Shown: positions 60,189 to 64,000 of the stretch, piece after piece | Layout: every line of letters begins with the position of its first letter | Position numbering within the stretch: the stretch's first letter is position 1 | Origin: Panopea generosa | Lineage: Eukaryota; Mollusca; Bivalvia; Adapedonta; Hiatellidae | Reading direction: 5' to 3' | Length of the DNA stretch: 64,000 bases | NCBI GenBank assembly: GCA_029582155.1 | Contig: CM055897.1 | Span: 5,736,661 to 5,800,660, forward strand | Notes under the pieces: model-generated | The model's database searches: none | Seen by the model: the letters and a program-made list of their open reading frames with translations, nothing else | Told to the model about the DNA's origin: nothing | Position numbers and translations under genes: made by a program

Positions 60189-60420
60189 ATTGAACGTTTC
60201 ATGGTAACCTGTGTTCGGGTATTTCCTGTGTTTCTCATTTCTTAATTTCCAATTTCGAGGTAAAATAAACTAAAATGTTGTCTTAGGGATTATCTTAAAA
60301 CTTAAAGTAACCTTGAACGTTTCATAGTTGCCTGTGTCCAGGTATTTCCTGTATTTTTCATTTCTTCATTTTTAGGTATAATAACTAAACTAAGTATAAA
60401 CTAAAATGTTGCCTTAAAAC
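60189..60420. repeat. Two imperfect tandem copies of about 120 bp
   Basis: GAACGTTTCATGGTAACCTG and GAACGTTTCATAGTTGCCTG start copies that share GGTATTTCCTGT and AACTAAAATGTTG. Confidence 0.8.
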
Positions 60421-62416
60421 TTTGGCTTGGCTAAATGACTCAAAGTGAAACAGAGTTTCTTAATCAAAACATAAAAGTGATTTGAAGTTATTTGCCGGAA
60501 ACCATCTAAAAAGAAAACAATTTCATGGTCACTGATCTTTAATTAGATCATGTTGTCTTAAAAATAAAAGGAGGTCAGTTTAATGAATAATATTTTTTCA
60601 TATCAAAGGAAAAAGAAAAATTTTGACGAAACTGCTTAACCATGACAAAGTAAGTCCCACCTATCCCAATATATGGCAACACAAAAAAGGTATTAAAAAT
60701 GGATGTGAAATTTTATAATAGTGGTGCATTCATATAGTTATTTGAGGAATAAGTTAGCTTGCTCTTAAACTTTAATTATCCAAGTCGGAAATGGTCAAAC
60801 TTGTGCTTAAAATCATTATGTTAGTGTGCTTCGGGTAGAAGATTAACATATTCGAAGTTCCATAGTAGTAACTAATTGAGAGTAATTTGAGAAGGTAGTT
60901 TCTAAAGTCCACGGTCACATTATGTCAACATGACGTCAACGGCACTCATTATTCTTCTCTTATTATTTTTTTATTTACATTAAACACACCCAAATCACTT
61001 ATACTCAATAGAATTCATGTTTTATAATCCAACACACTTTTGCAGATCATTTTGTAAACTGAATAGACGGATCGAATGAGTTCTCTTTGGGAAGGTAAGG
61101 TAAAGCTTGATAAAATTCGATAGCATCATCCCTGAAATTCAATGACAGCTTATAGAAACAAATAGTACTTGCAAACTTTGTAACCCCGTATCGAGTGTTA
61201 CTTTATATTCAGACTGATCCTCTACATATATAAATGGTGTAGTTACCTTCCCACCTGACCATGAATGGGAGCCAGTCTGACATGTAGAGCGCTGAAATAT
61301 TATATTTATAATTTGGTCAGCGAAACGATGCAATTAAATTTAATCGCCGGACATTATATTGTGTAAAGGCTGTAAGTAATGAAAATAAATCGTTTATTCA
61401 TAATAATATGCCGAAATATACTTATCCGACGGTGTATTACTGTCGTCCGAAGTTCTAATAATTGCAGGTAAAAGATAACACCTGTTGAAAAATGTCTCTT
61501 AACTGTAACGTCAATGTCGACGTTTAAAGGTCGTTACGATTCAACAGTCGGGGGCATTTAATTAAGAATATAAACAAGTCACCAACATATTGAAGTAGAT
61601 AACATTTAAATTTCCTAAAGCCTAATAGAATGCAGCATTTGTTTCAGATATCAGCATTTTCCGAGGAAGGACTTCCGTACCATTACCAGCGATGTCAACA
61701 CCTTTACTCAAGATCTTATCCATGCCGTTGGTTCACTTCATTTATTTCATAACATCTTATTTTCCCCCTAATGTTTTATGGGTGTGTGACAGTGTGTTGA
61801 ATAAAACACATAATTGAATAAATATAACAAAATTTTTGAGAAACTAACAATCATATTTTTATCCAAATTCTCACTTCATGTGTAAAATGCATTTGTTTTT
61901 TAAGAAATAAAATATTTACGGGTAAATCACTCGTACGCCTACCAGCGGAATGGAGAGACGTCCCTTACTCACTCCCCCAAGTTCGCTCCCTCCTATAGCT
62001 ATATAATTGTGCTTATCATTAGAAATCGGTTTCAGTAATCGTCTTTAGTTGAGCGTTTTTTTTTTCTTGTTACATATTAAATGACAATATATTAACGTTG
62101 CTGCATATCTAACATGCTGGTAAAGAACAACATGCGAGATGATCATTGTAAATGAAGTTGGAACATTTTACAAAGTCGAGTTGGGAAGCTCTTAAGTTGA
62201 GAGAGATTTTAGTGAAACCCGTGGATTAAGCAAAAAATATAAGCATATGGTTGTACAATATAGTGAAAATAATGTGAAAAATGAGGTAGGGACTGTGGAG
62301 TAAACAAACTGCATCTGTCTGCCTGCATACATCTGTCTGTCTGTCTGTTTGTCTTGCAATATATGTCTATCTGTCAGTTCGTCAGACCAATTGACAGCCC
62401 GTCCGCACGTACGAAA

Positions 62417-62632
62417 CCATCCATCCATCCATCCATCCATCCATCCATCCATCCATCCATCCATCCATCCATCCATCCATCCATCCATCCATCCATCCAT
62501 CCATCCATCCATCCATCCATCCATCCATCCATCCATCCATCCAACCACCAACCCACCCAACCACCAACCCATCCAACCATCCATCCATCCATCCATCCAT
62601 CCATCCATCCATCCATCCATCCATCCATCCAA
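62417..62632. repeat. (CCAT)n microsatellite
   Basis: Two long perfect (ATCC)n runs separated by a short CCAACCACC-rich interruption, followed by related CCGTCCGT sequence to 62760. Confidence 0.98.
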
Positions 62633-63041
62633 GATTTAGCTACATTGGTAATAAGCTGGGCACAGAAGAAGCCGTTTAAATACCCATTCGTTAGATCGTC
62701 CGTCGATTTGTCTGTCCGTCCGTCCGTATCCATCCATCATCTGTCCGTCCATCCGTCCGTACATACCAGTGCTATTTTAAGGGGTTATATGTCTGAAAAT
62801 ACTGTCATTGTGGGTTAAGAACGGTTGTATATTTGGCGGATATACTCTATTATACTGACATGAGTAACCAATCTGAGTCAGTAAAGATGTTTTGAAACAA
62901 ATATGCTTTTGATTTTTAGTATAAAGTTTAACCTTGGGAAATGTTATGACAAAAATGAGACAAGATATATTATAGAAATTAATTAATGAGACTGTGTGAA
63001 TCAAATAATCGTGAATCAAATAATAACGTTTTTATTCTTTA

Positions 63042-63894
63042 TCAATTGTACAAATATAGTCCAGTAAATGATGTGAGTCGAAAAGCCTGTGACCCTTCGG
63101 CATGGAAACCAGTTCCAGCAACGTCTATCCAAACAGAGTCACCTTGCTTCAGTCGTATGGTCACTGTATTTCCTCCCTGTACGTCATGGTAGTCATGAAC
63201 ACCTTCTGCAACCGCATCAATAACGTTGACACTGTTTACCACTAGCTCAGCATTGATTTGATGTTGACCTCGTTGTCCAACTTCGAAGGAGAACATGTAA
63301 ACGCCGCCCTCCGGACAGGTGAACGCTCCAGTATGTATACTGTAACCATTGCCTTCGTTTGTTATAATCTTAAAACAAGATGAGTAAAATTACAGCAAAA
63401 CGATAAAAATTGACAACGTTTCATACATGTTTAGAAAATGCCATATTATTTTATTGGTGTGCAATATGTATATGGAACCATCACATGCATACTAGATTAT
63501 ATTGAAAGAGAAACATGGTCTTGCTTGATTATCGAATTGATAGTTTTGTATAAGTTGTGTTGTGTATGGGTGTGTCAAGATGCTTTTAAAGAATCATATT
63601 TCAAACCTTTGTCTAGCACACATTCTTATCGTAGCGAGAGCTGTCAGAAGATCCATGTACCTTACTTTCCGAGACATTATTAAATTTAAAGCAACTTGTA
63701 TTAAACATGAAAACTATATTTTAGTAATAAAACAGTATTTTTGTTCTGATTCAAAATTTTCTTTTGTTTTTAAATATGTACAATTGTTATGTGTATTATA
63801 ATACCATACATTACCCTATTAAACTTAATTGTTTGGTGGTTTCCAGGGTCTACGTCGTGATCAAGGTAGGCCGTGAAGGCAATGCCACCTTGGA
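63042..63894 (-). CDS. C1q domain-containing protein gene C (last two exons; gene continues past the right edge)
   Basis: Exon 3 (63815-63894) reads QGGIAFTAYLDHDVDPGNHQ, then TIKFNR. Exon 4 (63042-63368) reads IITNEGNGYSIHTGAFTCPE, GVYMFSFEVGQRGQHQ, ELVVNSVNVIDAVAEG, GNTVTIRLKQGDSVWIDVAG and FRLTSFTGLYLYN, followed by a stop. The intron is 446 nt. AATAAA (minus strand, 63031-63036) follows the stop. The signal-peptide and coiled-coil exons should lie beyond position 64000. No defect is visible in the part present. Gene C and gene B are close relatives whose introns also align, so they arose by tandem duplication. Confidence 0.88.
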
Positions 63895-64000
63895 CTGTAA
63901 AACAAAATTTATTCAATGTATAAATGTAACAACTGCCTGCTATTTGTAAATGATTAAAATGTAACACTGTCAGCGAAATTAAGATGGCGATAGTTTGTAA

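Larger units (their letters stand above)
57580..62410. other. Intergenic region between C1q genes B and C
   Basis: No gene recognised. Contains a possible SINE (58515) and a 120-bp duplication (60189). Confidence 0.45.

Noticed and set aside
61247..61291. Possible 45-nt minus-strand microexon reading RSTCQTGSHSWSGGK
   Set aside because: It has AG and GT at its ends but no partner exon or family match; too short to trust.
62192..62818. His-Pro-Ser-Ile and Met-Asp-Gly-Trp repeat ORFs
   Set aside because: Products of the (CCAT)n microsatellite.

Overview
This is an animal (eukaryotic) nuclear window, AT-rich, intron-rich and crowded with satellites, SINEs and LINE relics. The only gene family I can name is the C1q-domain family (signal peptide, coiled coil, C1q domain), which is strongly expanded in bivalve molluscs. 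Together with several tRNA-headed SINEs and many microsatellites this suggests a bivalve; the species is not determinable here. There is no bacterial-style operon, CRISPR array or rRNA gene, and none of the tRNA-like sequences looks like a working tRNA gene.

Left part (0.4-20.7 kb): two diverged direct copies of one segment, about 0.45-6.7 kb and 12.6-20.7 kb. Each carries a minus-strand gene of unknown function. In the right copy the gene looks intact: exon 1 at 20278-20458 and exon 2 at 16466-17316, with matching splice phases. In the left copy exon 1 is split by an insertion and exon 2 has frameshifts and runs into a 52-bp minisatellite that may derive from the exon itself. Both copies keep a TGACGTCA-containing upstream region. 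A decayed mariner transposon with clear terminal inverted repeats lies in the right copy (13748-14625). Between the copies are (GT)n, (CACT)n, 24-bp, 15-bp and (CT)n arrays.

Middle (20.8-36 kb): a 30-bp satellite, A+T microsatellites, a Tc1-like transposase relic (24.7-24.9 kb), non-LTR retrotransposon relics (25.56-26.56, 31.24-33.14 and 34.69-35.16 kb), 62-bp and 21-bp arrays, SINEs, one isolated plausible 5' coding exon (29382-29542) and one decayed exon-like segment (33883-34201).

Right part (36.2-64 kb): a C1q cluster. Gene A (+, 36431-45779, four exons) and genes B (-, 57575-52182, four exons) and C (-, from 63894 down to 63042, running off the right edge) share exon sizes and splice phases: signal peptide exon, coiled-coil exon, an 80-nt exon that starts the C1q fold, and a 324-327-nt exon with the rest. 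A has an in-frame TAG in its coiled-coil exon. B has two in-frame stops and a 1-nt phase defect in the same exon, so A may be and B probably is a pseudogene unless these are assembly errors. A deleted second copy of A's last exon sits at 46661-46892. A 59-bp satellite (42.24-43.99 kb) fills part of A's last intron. Members of this family are typically secreted, oligomerising pattern-recognition lectins of the haemolymph; that role is family knowledge, not something seen here.

Many long ORFs in this window are translations of tandem arrays whose period is a multiple of three and should not be taken as genes.
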